In this document: positions 34,401-41,662 of the stretch, in pieces
Layout: every line of letters begins with the position of its first letter
Position numbering within the stretch: position 1 is the stretch's first letter
Origin: Mycolicibacterium sp. GF69
GTDB taxonomy: Bacteria; Actinomycetota; Actinomycetes; Mycobacteriales; Mycobacteriaceae
Direction: 5' to 3'
NCBI RefSeq assembly: GCF_003284965.1
Contig: NZ_QMEW01000022.1
Coordinates: 1 to 64,000, forward strand
Length of the DNA: 64,000 nucleotides
The notes under the pieces: model-generated
What the model was told of the DNA's origin: nothing
Databases searched by the model: none
Seen by the model: the letters and a program-made list of their open reading frames with translations, nothing else
Made by a program: the position numbers and the translations under genes

Positions 34401-34549
34401 ATGACCAGCGCTTTGTGCCGGAGGGTGAATCGGGCTAGCGCTGCCAACCGTTCGCTGTACTCGCGAGTGTCGGCCGGGTCGGGGGATCCGTTGGCGCGCC
34501 GACCAGAACGCGTGGCCTGGCTTGGGGAATCTGCAGTGCCGTCGGTCAC
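31427..34549 (-). CDS. MmpL/RND-family transporter
   Basis: A 1040-residue RND-type transporter of the MmpL family that exports lipids or drugs across the inner membrane. It has twelve predicted helices in two halves. Each half holds the proton-relay motif: AILLGAGTDYTVFLISRYHE after the first cluster and FIILVAVGADYNMLLVSRLREE in the second. Two large extracytoplasmic loops follow helices 1 and 7; the second contains long Q/L/T-rich coiled-coil-like segments (ADQLADGLAQLDSTV, LRRLQDGIGQLASGAQALATGV) and a WCATTPQC pair of cysteines. No MmpS gene is adjacent. GTG 34549 has GGAGG just upstream. The promoter carries a strong inverted repeat at 34573-34597, and a TetR gene lies upstream on the same strand. 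Confidence 0.93.
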   Translation of the reverse strand: MTDGTADSPSQATRSGRRANGSPDPADTREYSERLAALARFTLRHKALVIGVWLGAAVVLALLFPQLETVVRQQSVDLIPRDAPSLQTVDRMSAAFGEEGSKTMVFVAMEDPNGLTPTARQRYGELVSRLQTEGDHVLLVQDLLADPITEAQAVSVDRKAWYLPVGVAGTLGDPTAAESVNAVRDIAAEVFTGSTTTVQVTGPPATFSDMIASAEHDLLLISIATAGVIALILLIVYRSVFTALLPLLVIGLSLAVGRGVLSALGEMGMPVSQFTVAFMTAILLGAGTDYTVFLISRYHEQRRAQVPADQAIIHATASIGRVILASAATVALAFLAMVFARLSVFAALGPACAIAVLFGFLATVTLLPPVLSLAAKRGIGEPKPDRTRRYWNSVAVAVVRRPVPLLIVSLVILLALSAAAATIKISYDDRKGQPDTTASNQGYHLLDRHFRKDVVISEFLVVENPTDMRTGKGLADLDEMASRVSQIPGVTKVSGVTRPTGERLDQAELAWQNGQIGDKMAGAVAEGNSRKDDLAKLTGGADQLADGLAQLDSTVRTALTPLAGILTQAQSAGTQVNQFRPLLQQLSATAPAVDQAIQSGPGLRPLANQAQNAITQLDPLVGALNTSPWCATTPQCAQIRDQVKILVTLRDSGFFTQIADLGDRYDPATNATVGGTLANVENAVASLDKAFGALGDPADLATNLRRLQDGIGQLASGAQALATGVRTLADSNIEMLSGMSQIATQLQNSSRAAADSDSSSGFYLPANAFENRQFTDVAEQFLSPDGKTARFMIESSHDPYSVEAMDLASRITDTANTARPNTSLADATVSVAGFPAVNSDIQRLLWADFAQLAIATIIIVGVILVLLLRALLAPLYLLGTVVLNYLASLGIGVVVFQWGLGHEIAWPVPLLAFIILVAVGADYNMLLVSRLREESGTNIRVGVLRTVANTGAVITSAGLIFAASMFGLMVGSVAIMIQAGLIIGFGLLLDTFLVRTLTVPAIATLLREASWWPTKATNPRRGQTNAGGMKDAPHVLVQER

Positions 34550-34572
34550 TAGACCTCCACTGGTCGCGAATG

Positions 34573-34597
34573 GTAGCGATACTGTCGGTATCGCTAC
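34573..34597. promoter_or_regulatory. Operator-like inverted repeat upstream of mmpL
   Basis: Perfect 10-bp arms gtagcgatac (34573-34582) and gtatcgctac (34588-34597) separated by tgtcg. It starts 24 bases upstream of the mmpL GTG, in a place to block transcription. The core gcgatac-N5-gtatcg recurs at 41645-41662 before the DUF6188 gene, so one TetR-type repressor probably controls both. Confidence 0.8.
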
Positions 34598-34827
34598 GCT
34601 ACCGCATGTAGTGCACGTGGTGGCGGCCGCTATCGAGTAGGCCCGCGGCCGCGGTCACAGTAGGCAGAGGAATGGTCGAACACTCAATTGGCTTCTGGAA
34701 GCCAAGGCCGACGCTGTTCAGTCGACGACACTGGCCTTGGATGTCGTTCAGGGCCTTGCTGTTGCTGGTCCTCGACGTTGACATCGAATGCACGGACGGC
34801 CACATCGCGTAGCGGGGCCGCGGGCCG

Positions 34828-35469
34828 CTACCTGTGGGGTCGGGCTTCGGTTGTGGCCGACTGGTCCGAGTTCTGCAGCAGCACGTAATTGCCGAGGCTG
34901 CCCAGGAAACCTGCGCAGTGCTGAACGAGTTCATCGGTGGTGAACTCGAGTTCTCCGTCGAGTCGGCGGCGCAAGACTTCGAATAGCCCTCCCACGCCCA
35001 AGGTCGAAGCCAAATGGGCAACCCCAACGGCGGAGTCGGCGATGTCGAGGTGGAGTCTGGCTTCGCGCAAGACGAGGTCGGTGAAACCCGCCATCAGTTC
35101 GCTGCGTAGCTCTCGGAGCAGCGGCTCGGTTGCAGATTCCACGAACAGGATCCGACCCAGCCGAGGGTCGTTGTCGATCATGCTGACCAGCCTGCGGATC
35201 GGCGCGTACGCCAGCACCTCCGGTGGCTCGCCGGCATCGGGGATCGCGTCGACTATCACCTCCTGGAAGGTGGCATAGAGCTGCTGGTAGACAGCCCGCA
35301 GGAGGGCGTCTCGGCCGGAGAAGTGCTGGTAGAAGTAGCGTGACGTGACGCCTGATTCAGCGCAGACGGCAGTCACAGTGGCGGCGGCAACACCGCGCGT
35401 GCCGATCAACTCGGTTGCGGCCTCGATGAGACGGGTGCGCCGGTTCCGGTGACGCTCCTCGGCGGACAT
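34828..35469 (-). CDS. TetR-family transcriptional regulator
   Basis: A 213-residue TetR repressor. The DNA-binding domain covers residues 8-55: RTRLIEAATELIGTRGVAAATVTAVCAESGVTSRYFYQHFSGRDAL in outline, with the Y-F-Y-Q-H-F recognition-helix end. The ligand-binding domain is helical. ATG 35469 is chosen (MSAEERHRN); the open frame continues upstream through the divergent promoter. It diverges from the ferritin-like metal protein gene at 35574, with an inverted repeat in between, and lies upstream of mmpL on the same strand. It may regulate itself, the metal protein gene and possibly mmpL. Confidence 0.88.
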   Translation of the reverse strand: MSAEERHRNRRTRLIEAATELIGTRGVAAATVTAVCAESGVTSRYFYQHFSGRDALLRAVYQQLYATFQEVIVDAIPDAGEPPEVLAYAPIRRLVSMIDNDPRLGRILFVESATEPLLRELRSELMAGFTDLVLREARLHLDIADSAVGVAHLASTLGVGGLFEVLRRRLDGELEFTTDELVQHCAGFLGSLGNYVLLQNSDQSATTEARPHR

Positions 35470-35517
35470 CCCGCTATACACCCGCGCCGAAACCACGTGG
35501 ATAGCTTGCCATCTAAT

Positions 35518-35539
35518 TCTGACAAGGCTTAGAGTCAGA
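35518..35539. promoter_or_regulatory. Possible operator between divergent TetR and metal-protein genes
   Basis: tctgac at 35518-35523 and gtcaga at 35534-35539 form an inverted repeat with a 10-base spacer containing aaggctta. It is centred between the starts at 35469 and 35574. Six-base arms are weak on their own, but position and symmetry fit a TetR site. Confidence 0.45.
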
Positions 35540-35573
35540 TTGCCAGCGTGCCTTTGACGAACGGGAGAACAAC

Positions 35574-36443
35574 ATGAGCGACGATTCGTCCACACGGCCC
35601 ACCACGCGGGTCGTCCCGAAGCCCCGCCGTGTTCGATTCGACATGCCTGCCGGGACCAGTCGGCAGCACTTCGTCGATGGCGACTTGGTGATGAGCCACT
35701 TTGTGTCCACCTTGTCGGCCACGTTCCCCGAAGGGGAAGACTTCTTCATCCGGTCAGTCCGCGAGTACCGGGACCACATCAGCGACGCTGACCTCAAGGA
35801 GGCGGTCAAGGGATTCATTGCACAAGAGGCCACCCACCGACACCAGCATCAGCTGCTCAACGATCGGCTCCAAGCGATGGGCTATCCCACCGAGGGGATC
35901 GATCGGCATATCAAGAAGTTGGTTGGCCGACTTGAGAAGCGTTTTTCTCCCACGATGCGCCTGGCTGTGACGGCCGCCCTGGAGCACTATACGGCGACAT
36001 TCGCCGAAATCATTCTCACCAGCGACGAAGCTCAAGAACTCATCGGCTACACCGAAGTGCGGCCTATTCTGCTCTGGCACGCACTGGAAGAATGCGAGCA
36101 CAAGGCCGTCGCTTTCGATGTCTATGAGACGGTCGGTGGAAGCGAACGCACCAGGGTCTGGGGGATGCGGATCGCCAGCCTCCTCTTGTTCAGCGAGTTG
36201 GTCATCCAGACCACCCGCTCTCTGGCCGGTGACCGTGCCGCCTACAACCCGGTGCGGTTGCTGCGCAGCCTTCGAGCCTTCCGGCATAACCCGCTATTCA
36301 GCTCAGCAGCAATTGAGCGCTTTCGTTCCTACACCCGCGGCGGATTTCATCCCGACGACTGGGACAGCGCAGAAATCCTCGAACGCTGGACCAAGGAACT
36401 CTTCGACGCCGATGGTGGCCAACAAGTGCGTAGCAGCGTCTAG
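35574..36443 (+). CDS. Ferritin-like metal-dependent hydrolase family protein
   Basis: A 289-residue protein of the Metal_hydrol (PF10118-type) family, predicted membrane-associated metal-dependent hydrolases with a ferritin-like four-helix core. Candidate ligands are the E/H clusters FFIRSVREYRDH, FIAQEATHRHQHQLL, AALEHYTATFAEIIL and LLWHALEECEHKAVAFDVYE. One hydrophobic helix (MRIASLLLFSELVIQT) lies about residue 200. Mycobacteria carry several paralogues close to lipid and steroid catabolism genes. ATG 35574; it diverges from the TetR gene and is probably its target. Confidence 0.8.
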   Translation: MSDDSSTRPTTRVVPKPRRVRFDMPAGTSRQHFVDGDLVMSHFVSTLSATFPEGEDFFIRSVREYRDHISDADLKEAVKGFIAQEATHRHQHQLLNDRLQAMGYPTEGIDRHIKKLVGRLEKRFSPTMRLAVTAALEHYTATFAEIILTSDEAQELIGYTEVRPILLWHALEECEHKAVAFDVYETVGGSERTRVWGMRIASLLLFSELVIQTTRSLAGDRAAYNPVRLLRSLRAFRHNPLFSSAAIERFRSYTRGGFHPDDWDSAEILERWTKELFDADGGQQVRSSV

Positions 36444-36571
36444 CTCGACCAGAGCCTGTCGCGGTCTATTCGGCGTGCCGAAAGGCGTTGTGAGGGCCTC
36501 CTCTTAGTCATAGGCAGCGTTTCAATAACCTTGGTGGGGCCCACTTTTACTGGCCGCTCGACGCTGCCCGA

Positions 36572-37474
36572 TCACGGCGGGGGCTGGAGGATGCTTCGGC
36601 CGAGGAACTCGGTGACGGCGGAGCTGAAGGCGTCGTTGTCGTCGCCGGCGATCATGTGTCCGGTACCGGATACGTCGACGGTCTCGGCGTGGGGAACCAG
36701 TTGCTGGAACTCGTCGACGGTGGCTTGGGAGACCACGTCGGACAACAGGCCCCTTACGAGAAGTGTTGGGGCGCTGACCCGTCGGGCTCCGTCGATCAGC
36801 AGGTGGCTGATCGCGTCGAATTGCTCCGTTCCCGTGGTCGATTCGTCGCGGAGGAAGTCGAAGTTGGAGTGAATGAATGCCGGGTCCCACCGCCAGATCC
36901 AGCGGCCGTCGTGACGCTGCCGTAGCACCTTGCGCAGGCCGTCGACGTTGGCCGGGCGCGAGCGATGGGGGTTGTACGCGGCGATCACCTCGGCGGCGTC
37001 GGTGAGGGTGCCAAAGCCGTCGGGATGTGCGGCCATGAACGTCACTACGCGACGAGCGCCCTGGAATTCAAGCCGCGGGGTGACGTCGACCAGGACAACC
37101 GCCGCCCACAACGCCCCGGATGTCAACAGATGCGTGCCGAGCACGGTCATGCCCCCAAGGGATGCACCTACGACGGCAGGGGCGATATCCGCGCTGAAGT
37201 GCTCACGCACGGCGAGCAGATCGGTCGCGAGTCGCTCGAGGTCGTACCTGCCGGCGGGGTCCCAGTCGCTGTCGCCGTGACCGCGGGTGTCGTAGGCGAC
37301 GACTGTGTATCCGCATGCGTGGAGGCGACGCGCTGAAGTGCTCCACGCGTGCCGGTTCTGGCCGCCGCCGTGCAGGAGCAGCACGACGGGACGGGCGTCA
37401 TCGTGGTCGTAGCAGTCGGCGGCCAGGGTGATCCCGTCCTGGGTTCGGACCCGATGCTGCACGGCGGAGGTCAT
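36572..37474 (-). CDS. Alpha/beta-hydrolase
   Basis: A 300-residue alpha/beta-hydrolase. The oxyanion motif is LLLHGGGQNRHAW, the nucleophile elbow VVGASLGGM puts Ser at 105, and the catalytic His is in SGTGHMIAGD (about 273). The acid is probably the Asp in the VRGLLSDVVSQ segment near residue 243. The VVAYDTRGHGDSDW strand-turn is classical for esterases, epoxide-hydrolase-like and C-C bond hydrolases. No signal peptide. It is followed downstream by nothing on the same strand; upstream lie the thioesterase and P450 genes, all on the minus strand, so a catabolic operon from 39354 to 36572 is likely. ATG 37474 with GGAGG about 5 bases upstream is not visible; the start codon is chosen from the family N-terminus. 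Confidence 0.88.
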   Translation of the reverse strand: MTSAVQHRVRTQDGITLAADCYDHDDARPVVLLLHGGGQNRHAWSTSARRLHACGYTVVAYDTRGHGDSDWDPAGRYDLERLATDLLAVREHFSADIAPAVVGASLGGMTVLGTHLLTSGALWAAVVLVDVTPRLEFQGARRVVTFMAAHPDGFGTLTDAAEVIAAYNPHRSRPANVDGLRKVLRQRHDGRWIWRWDPAFIHSNFDFLRDESTTGTEQFDAISHLLIDGARRVSAPTLLVRGLLSDVVSQATVDEFQQLVPHAETVDVSGTGHMIAGDDNDAFSSAVTEFLGRSILQPPP

Positions 37475-37532
37475 GACAAATTCCTGGCGAGATCGGAGTC
37501 CGCCCGAAGTGTGCGACCGGCTACAAGCGCCT

Positions 37533-37985
37533 TCATTGTGCGTTGCCCGCGGCGTTCACGATCGTGACCGTGCCCTGGGCTACGCAGACGGCTTTGTCGC
37601 CGTTGCTGATGTCGATGCGCGCTACTCCGCTGCGCTTGCCCAGTGACACGATGTCGGTGACGGCGACACACACACCGGTGGACACGGGTCGCAGCAGGTT
37701 CAGCTTGAATTCGGTGGTGGCGACCCATGATCCGGCCGGAATGACGGGGTAGAACACGACTCCGAGACAGTGGTCGACCATCGCCGATAGACATCCGCCG
37801 TGCAGGGTGCCAAAGGGTGTGAGCAGTTCGGCGCGGGTTTCCATCTCTGCCACCAGCCGACCGGCGGCGAGTTCGGTGTGCCGAAAGTTCAGGAACGTCG
37901 ACAGTCCACCGGCTGTGGTCGCCGATCTGAGCAGCTGGTCGGCGATCTGCTCATCGAAGTGCGCGAATGTCATTGCCACCACCAT
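37533..37985 (-). CDS. PaaI-type hotdog thioesterase
   Basis: A 150-residue single hotdog-fold acyl-CoA thioesterase of the PaaI family. The central LTPFGTLHGGCLSAMVDHCLGVV has the HGG motif and the helix Asp typical of PaaI enzymes; TTEFKLNLLRPV is the conserved strand that follows. Such proteins hydrolyse (hydroxy)phenylacetyl-CoA or other acyl-CoAs that clog catabolism. ATG 37985 has AGGAGAAAGGGG directly upstream. It lies 58 bases before the hydrolase gene and 28 bases after a degraded thioesterase remnant, suggesting this locus once held two thioesterase genes. Confidence 0.88.
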   Translation of the reverse strand: MVVAMTFAHFDEQIADQLLRSATTAGGLSTFLNFRHTELAAGRLVAEMETRAELLTPFGTLHGGCLSAMVDHCLGVVFYPVIPAGSWVATTEFKLNLLRPVSTGVCVAVTDIVSLGKRSGVARIDISNGDKAVCVAQGTVTIVNAAGNAQ

Positions 37986-38012
37986 GCCCCTTTCTCCTGT
38001 CCGGCCATGGGT

Positions 38013-38140
38013 TCAATCACCGTTCGAGCCTGCGAATCGTTTGAGCATGTCGCCGAATGCGCCGAGGTCGACGGCGCGGCGGAGTGCTCGACATCGACGG
38101 CGATGAACCTGGCCGTCGCGGTGAAGCACACGACGCGTCG
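38013..38140 (-). pseudogene. Remnant of a second thioesterase gene
   Basis: Two overlapping minus-strand frames together restore the C-terminal end of a thioesterase: FTATARFIAVDVEH in one frame and then AVDLGAFGDMLKRF in another. The intact thioesterase at 42331-42846 ends FTASAVFIAVSPEHF, then DVSAFGDLLEQF. The change of frame lies near 38085. The N-terminal two thirds are missing. This is a broken paralogue left between the P450 and the intact PaaI gene. Confidence 0.6.
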
Positions 38141-38157
38141 TCGAAGAGGGGCACGGG

Positions 38158-39354
38158 CTAGACCGGTGTGGTCCAAGTGATGGGCAGCGATGTGTAGCCC
38201 CGGATCGGCCCGGACCGCAGCCGCCGCGCCGATTCAAGATCGACCTCCCAGTCAGGCACCCGGTCCAACAATGCATCCAGAGCGATGCGGGCCTCCATCC
38301 GCGCCAGCGCCGCACCCAGACAGAAGTGAATGCCGCGACCGAAGGCGACCTGGTGCTCACTGGTGCGCTCGATGTCGAACACGTCCGGATCGGGGAAGGC
38401 ACGCTCGTCGCGGTTGGCCGACCCGAACAACAGCAGCACCTTCTCACCTTGACGCATCGTCGTGTCGTGCAGGGTGACGTCGCGGGTCAGGGTTCGTGAA
38501 AGTCCCTGTGCAGGTGAGTCGTAACGCAGCAACTCTTCCACCGCAGGCCCCAACAGTGTTCGATCGGCGGCTAGGCGTCGGCGGGTTTGCCGATGCTGGG
38601 CCAGCACGACCGCGGAGTTCCCCAGCAGATTGGTGGTGGTCTCGTAGCCCGCGACGAGCAGCAGCGCGCAGAAGCCGAGGACTTCCTCGTCGGTCAGTCC
38701 GATCCCGTCGACTGTGGCGTTGGCCAACGCCGACATCAGGTCCTCGCGGGGGTTCTTGCGGCGGTCGGCGAGGAAGTCGGTGAAGTAGGCGTAGATCGCG
38801 GCGGCGGCGGTCAGTGCGTCGGTGGTTTGTCCGTGGTTGACGTCGACCTGGACCAGTTGGCTCGACCACAATCGGAACTGATCACGATCGGTGGCGGGAA
38901 CGCCCAGCAGATCGGCGATCACCGCGGCGGGCAGGATCGCGGCGAAGTCGGTCACGAAGTCCGCCGATCCGGAACCCTCGTCGAGGCGCTCGAACAACTC
39001 CGCGGCCATCTGTGTGATGGCGCCCTGCAGCCCGGCCACCCGCCGGGGAGTGAACGCCCGGCTGACCAGGGCACGCAACTGGTCGTGGCGCGGAGGGTCC
39101 ATCACGATCATCATCGGCAGGAACGAACCGATGAAGTCCGATCCCGGCGGGGTGGGGAAGATGCCGTCCACCGAGGAGTACGTGCCGTGATCCAGTGCTG
39201 CGGCCTGGACATCGGCGTGGCGGCTCAACACCCAGGTATGGGATTCCTCGGCGCGGTACACCGGAGCCGCGTCACGCAATAACCGATACGTCGGATAGGG
39301 GTCGTTGAGGATCGAGGCGTCGAACGGGTCGTAACGAATCTGCACCGAGACCAC
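38158..39354 (-). CDS. Cytochrome P450
   Basis: A 398-residue soluble bacterial cytochrome P450. The haem-binding loop FGRGIHFCLGAALARME places the thiolate Cys at 345. The I-helix AGYETTT (about 235-241) has the acid-alcohol pair replaced by Glu-Thr, common in CYP families of actinomycetes, and the ExxR of the K-helix is EELLR (274-277). It needs a ferredoxin and reductase; neither is present in the window. It probably hydroxylates a lipid, sterol-like or xenobiotic substrate. GTG 39354 is preferred, four bases after AGGAGG; GTG 39345 is an alternative. It diverges from a TetR gene across a perfect operator. Confidence 0.93.
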   Translation of the reverse strand: MVSVQIRYDPFDASILNDPYPTYRLLRDAAPVYRAEESHTWVLSRHADVQAAALDHGTYSSVDGIFPTPPGSDFIGSFLPMMIVMDPPRHDQLRALVSRAFTPRRVAGLQGAITQMAAELFERLDEGSGSADFVTDFAAILPAAVIADLLGVPATDRDQFRLWSSQLVQVDVNHGQTTDALTAAAAIYAYFTDFLADRRKNPREDLMSALANATVDGIGLTDEEVLGFCALLLVAGYETTTNLLGNSAVVLAQHRQTRRRLAADRTLLGPAVEELLRYDSPAQGLSRTLTRDVTLHDTTMRQGEKVLLLFGSANRDERAFPDPDVFDIERTSEHQVAFGRGIHFCLGAALARMEARIALDALLDRVPDWEVDLESARRLRSGPIRGYTSLPITWTTPV

Positions 39355-39380
39355 AAGACCTCCTACCACCAAAGTAACGA

Positions 39381-39405
39381 CGGTTTAGACTGGCAGTCTA
39401 AACCG
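39381..39405. promoter_or_regulatory. Operator between divergent P450 and TetR genes
   Basis: Perfect 11-bp arms cggtttagact (39381-39391) and agtctaaaccg (39395-39405) with the spacer ggc. It lies 27 bases from the P450 start and 24 bases from the TetR start, so repression of both genes by the TetR dimer is the simple reading. Confidence 0.85.
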
Positions 39406-39428
39406 GCCGAACGGGACAGGTGGGGCAA

Positions 39429-40025
39429 ATGCGCAAGATTCCACGTCAGATCTCTGACCGGCTTCCCGCCGCGGCGGACTTGTTCGCCGAGAAGGGGCTC
39501 AACGACTCCAAGATCGAAGACGTCGCCGCGGTGACCGGTGTGCCGAAAGCGACGCTGTACTACTACTTCGCCGGCAAAGAGGACATCCTTGCCTTCCTGC
39601 TCGAAGACCTCCTCAAGGACATCTCCGATGCCGTGACCGCGATCGTGCACACCGACGGCTCCGGTGCCGAACGCCTCGCACTTGTCATCCGCGCACAACT
39701 GCGGGCAATGGCGCAGCGGCCAGCGGTATGCCGGGCACTCATCGGCGAACTGGGACGAGCGGCCCGCATGCCTGCCATCGCCGAGATGATCAATACCGCC
39801 TACCAACAACCCGTTGAAACTCTGCTCATCGAAGGAGCCCGCGACGGATCCCTCGTCGCCCAGCCCGATGCACGATCGACGTCCATTGCGCTGTTCGGCG
39901 CGGTCACCATCAATGCACTCATGTACCTGGTCACCGAGAACCACCTCGACGAGACGGTGGTCGCCAGCACCCTCAGCGCCGTCATGTTCGACGGCCTGCG
40001 CCCGCGCACAGGAGACCAGTCATGA
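39429..40025 (+). CDS. TetR-family transcriptional regulator (P450 / LLM operon)
   Basis: A 198-residue TetR regulator. The HTH region is ISDRLPAAADLFAEKGLNDSKIEDVAAVTGVPKATLYYYFAGKEDIL in outline, with T-L-Y-Y-Y-F at the end of the recognition helix. The ligand domain follows. ATG 39429 is preferred over GTG 39420. The stop overlaps the start of the LLM oxidoreductase gene (ATGA), so regulator and enzyme are co-translated. The palindrome at 39381-39405 is the probable binding site, controlling the divergent P450 operon and this gene. Confidence 0.9.
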   Translation: MRKIPRQISDRLPAAADLFAEKGLNDSKIEDVAAVTGVPKATLYYYFAGKEDILAFLLEDLLKDISDAVTAIVHTDGSGAERLALVIRAQLRAMAQRPAVCRALIGELGRAARMPAIAEMINTAYQQPVETLLIEGARDGSLVAQPDARSTSIALFGAVTINALMYLVTENHLDETVVASTLSAVMFDGLRPRTGDQS

Positions 40026-41071
40026 GCACCTACGGCCTGTCGGTTCTCGGCGCGGATTTGAAGTCACTGGCCCAGACCGCCCAGGCCGCCGACGCGGCCG
40101 GGTTCGACGCCGTATGGGCCTCGGAGTTCTACTCCCGGTCCGGATCGATCTCCATGGCCGCGATGGCCAACAGCACACAGAACTGCCGGATCGGTTCCTC
40201 CATTCTCTACGGCGTCGGCCGAAGCCCCCTGGTGCTGGCCACCGAGGCGCGTGATCTCGACGAACTCTCCAACGGACGGCTGGTACTCGGAATCGGCAAC
40301 GGCACCAAACGGATGATGAGCGACTGGCACGGCGTGCCCGACACCTCCGCGCCCGCGCTGCGGATGGAAGAACTCGTGATGCTGCTGCGCCGGATCTGGA
40401 ACCTGCATGAAGGGCCGATCCATCACGAGGGCCGTTTCTACAGAATGAATCTCACCCCGACCGGCGACGTGGGACCCCCCAGCCGGCCGATCCCGATCGT
40501 CACTGCCGGTGTCCGGCCCCGGATGTGCGAGGCGGCCGGGCGGGTGGCCGACGGCCTGGCCGGACATCCCCTGTTCACCACCACCTACGTCGAGGAGATC
40601 GTCCGGCCCGCTATCGCCCGGGGTGCCGCGCACACCGGCCGCGACCCCAATGACGTGGAAATCATTTCCATGGTGATGTGCGCCATCCACGACGACGCCG
40701 AGGTCGCCAGGCGCGAACTGGCGCAGCAGATTGCGTTCTACTCCTCGGTCAAATCCTACGAGACGGTACTCGATGTGAACGGATTCGCCAGCGAAGGCCG
40801 AACCATCCGGGAAGCATTCGCCCAGCGCGATTTCCCGGCGATGTTCGCCGCGGTGTCCGACGAGATGATCGACACCATGGGCGTCGCCGGGACGGCACAC
40901 GAAGTCCGTGAACAACTGAGACGCTACGACGGCGTCCTCGACCACATCATGCTGTATTCACCATCGGTCGGCATCGCTGCGGAACGCGTGCAGCAAAACC
41001 TCGACAGCATCATCGGGGAATGCTCGCCCGCCTCGATGTCGCCAGGGCAGTCCGGTCCACGTTCAACCTGA
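40022..41071 (+). CDS. LLM-class flavin/F420-dependent oxidoreductase
   Basis: A 349-residue TIM-barrel oxidoreductase of the luciferase-like monooxygenase superfamily. Landmarks are AQAADAAGFDAVWASEFYSRSGS, IGSSILYGVGRSPLVLATEARDLDELSNGRLVLGIGNG (the conserved substrate/cofactor loop, shown here in full family order), RPIPIVTAGVRPRMCEAAGRVADG, and a C-terminal helix with DHIMLYSPSVG. Cofactor may be F420 or FMN. Co-translated with the TetR gene upstream. Its likely context is side-chain or ring catabolism with the divergent P450, thioesterase and hydrolase. Confidence 0.88.
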   Translation: MSTYGLSVLGADLKSLAQTAQAADAAGFDAVWASEFYSRSGSISMAAMANSTQNCRIGSSILYGVGRSPLVLATEARDLDELSNGRLVLGIGNGTKRMMSDWHGVPDTSAPALRMEELVMLLRRIWNLHEGPIHHEGRFYRMNLTPTGDVGPPSRPIPIVTAGVRPRMCEAAGRVADGLAGHPLFTTTYVEEIVRPAIARGAAHTGRDPNDVEIISMVMCAIHDDAEVARRELAQQIAFYSSVKSYETVLDVNGFASEGRTIREAFAQRDFPAMFAAVSDEMIDTMGVAGTAHEVREQLRRYDGVLDHIMLYSPSVGIAAERVQQNLDSIIGECSPASMSPGQSGPRST

Positions 41072-41119
41072 TCCACGCATTGCCGCCCACGTCGACCCGT
41101 CGCCGCGTCCGCGGCCGCA

Positions 41120-41584
41120 TCAGTGGCTCTGCCGCGCCGACCCCGCCGATGATTGCGTGGCGCTGTTGACGATGTTGGCGTCGTCGGTGTCGGGGAGGTC
41201 ATGGCGGACCACGCGAACCCGTCCTTGAGGTAGGCAGGCCATGTAGCCGTGGCGCATGCCATAGAGCTCCCACGCTGTCTGTTCAGTGTCGGGATCGACA
41301 TCGATGCGATGTCCGCGCGAGAAGCTCAGGTGTAGTCCTCCATCGTCGCTAGAACAGGCCTGGGTGCACACTGCGCCGGCGAGGTTCAGCAGTGGGCGTT
41401 CGTGGGTCGCGATCCTGAGGGGGTCAATGCGCACCGCCTCGATGGGGTAGGTGCCGACGGCCGGAAGGGTCAATAGCAGGGGGCAGGAGATGACGATTTC
41501 GTTGTAGTCATCGAAATCCAGAACCAGGCCGCCATGCAGCGAGAGGCGTTGTACGACAAGGTTTTCGATCCATTGGGTGTACAT
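41120..41584 (-). CDS. DUF6188 family protein
   Basis: A 154-residue beta-rich protein similar to the actinobacterial DUF6188 group: it starts MYTQWIENLVVQRLSLHGG and has VLDFDDYNEIVISCPLLLTLP, then TAWELYGMRHGYMACLPQGRV, the typical W-x-L-x-G... region. Function is unknown; no enzyme motif is seen. ATG 41584. The promoter holds the gcgatac-N5-gtatcg repeat (41645-41662), also found before mmpL, so its expression probably responds to the same signal. Confidence 0.7.
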   Translation of the reverse strand: MYTQWIENLVVQRLSLHGGLVLDFDDYNEIVISCPLLLTLPAVGTYPIEAVRIDPLRIATHERPLLNLAGAVCTQACSSDDGGLHLSFSRGHRIDVDPDTEQTAWELYGMRHGYMACLPQGRVRVVRHDLPDTDDANIVNSATQSSAGSARQSH

Positions 41585-41644
41585 GGCAGTCTCTTTTCGA
41601 CGCATCGTTGAGCCGTATCCCCAAAGAGTACGCTAAGTAGCGCT

Positions 41645-41662
41645 GCGATACCAGTAGTATCG
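41645..41662. promoter_or_regulatory. Second copy of the mmpL-type operator
   Basis: gcgatac at 41645-41651 and gtatcg at 41657-41662 with a 5-base spacer (cagta). The same core with the same spacer is found at 34576-34594 before mmpL. It lies 60 bases upstream of the DUF6188 start and just after the stop of the KstR-like gene. Confidence 0.7.
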
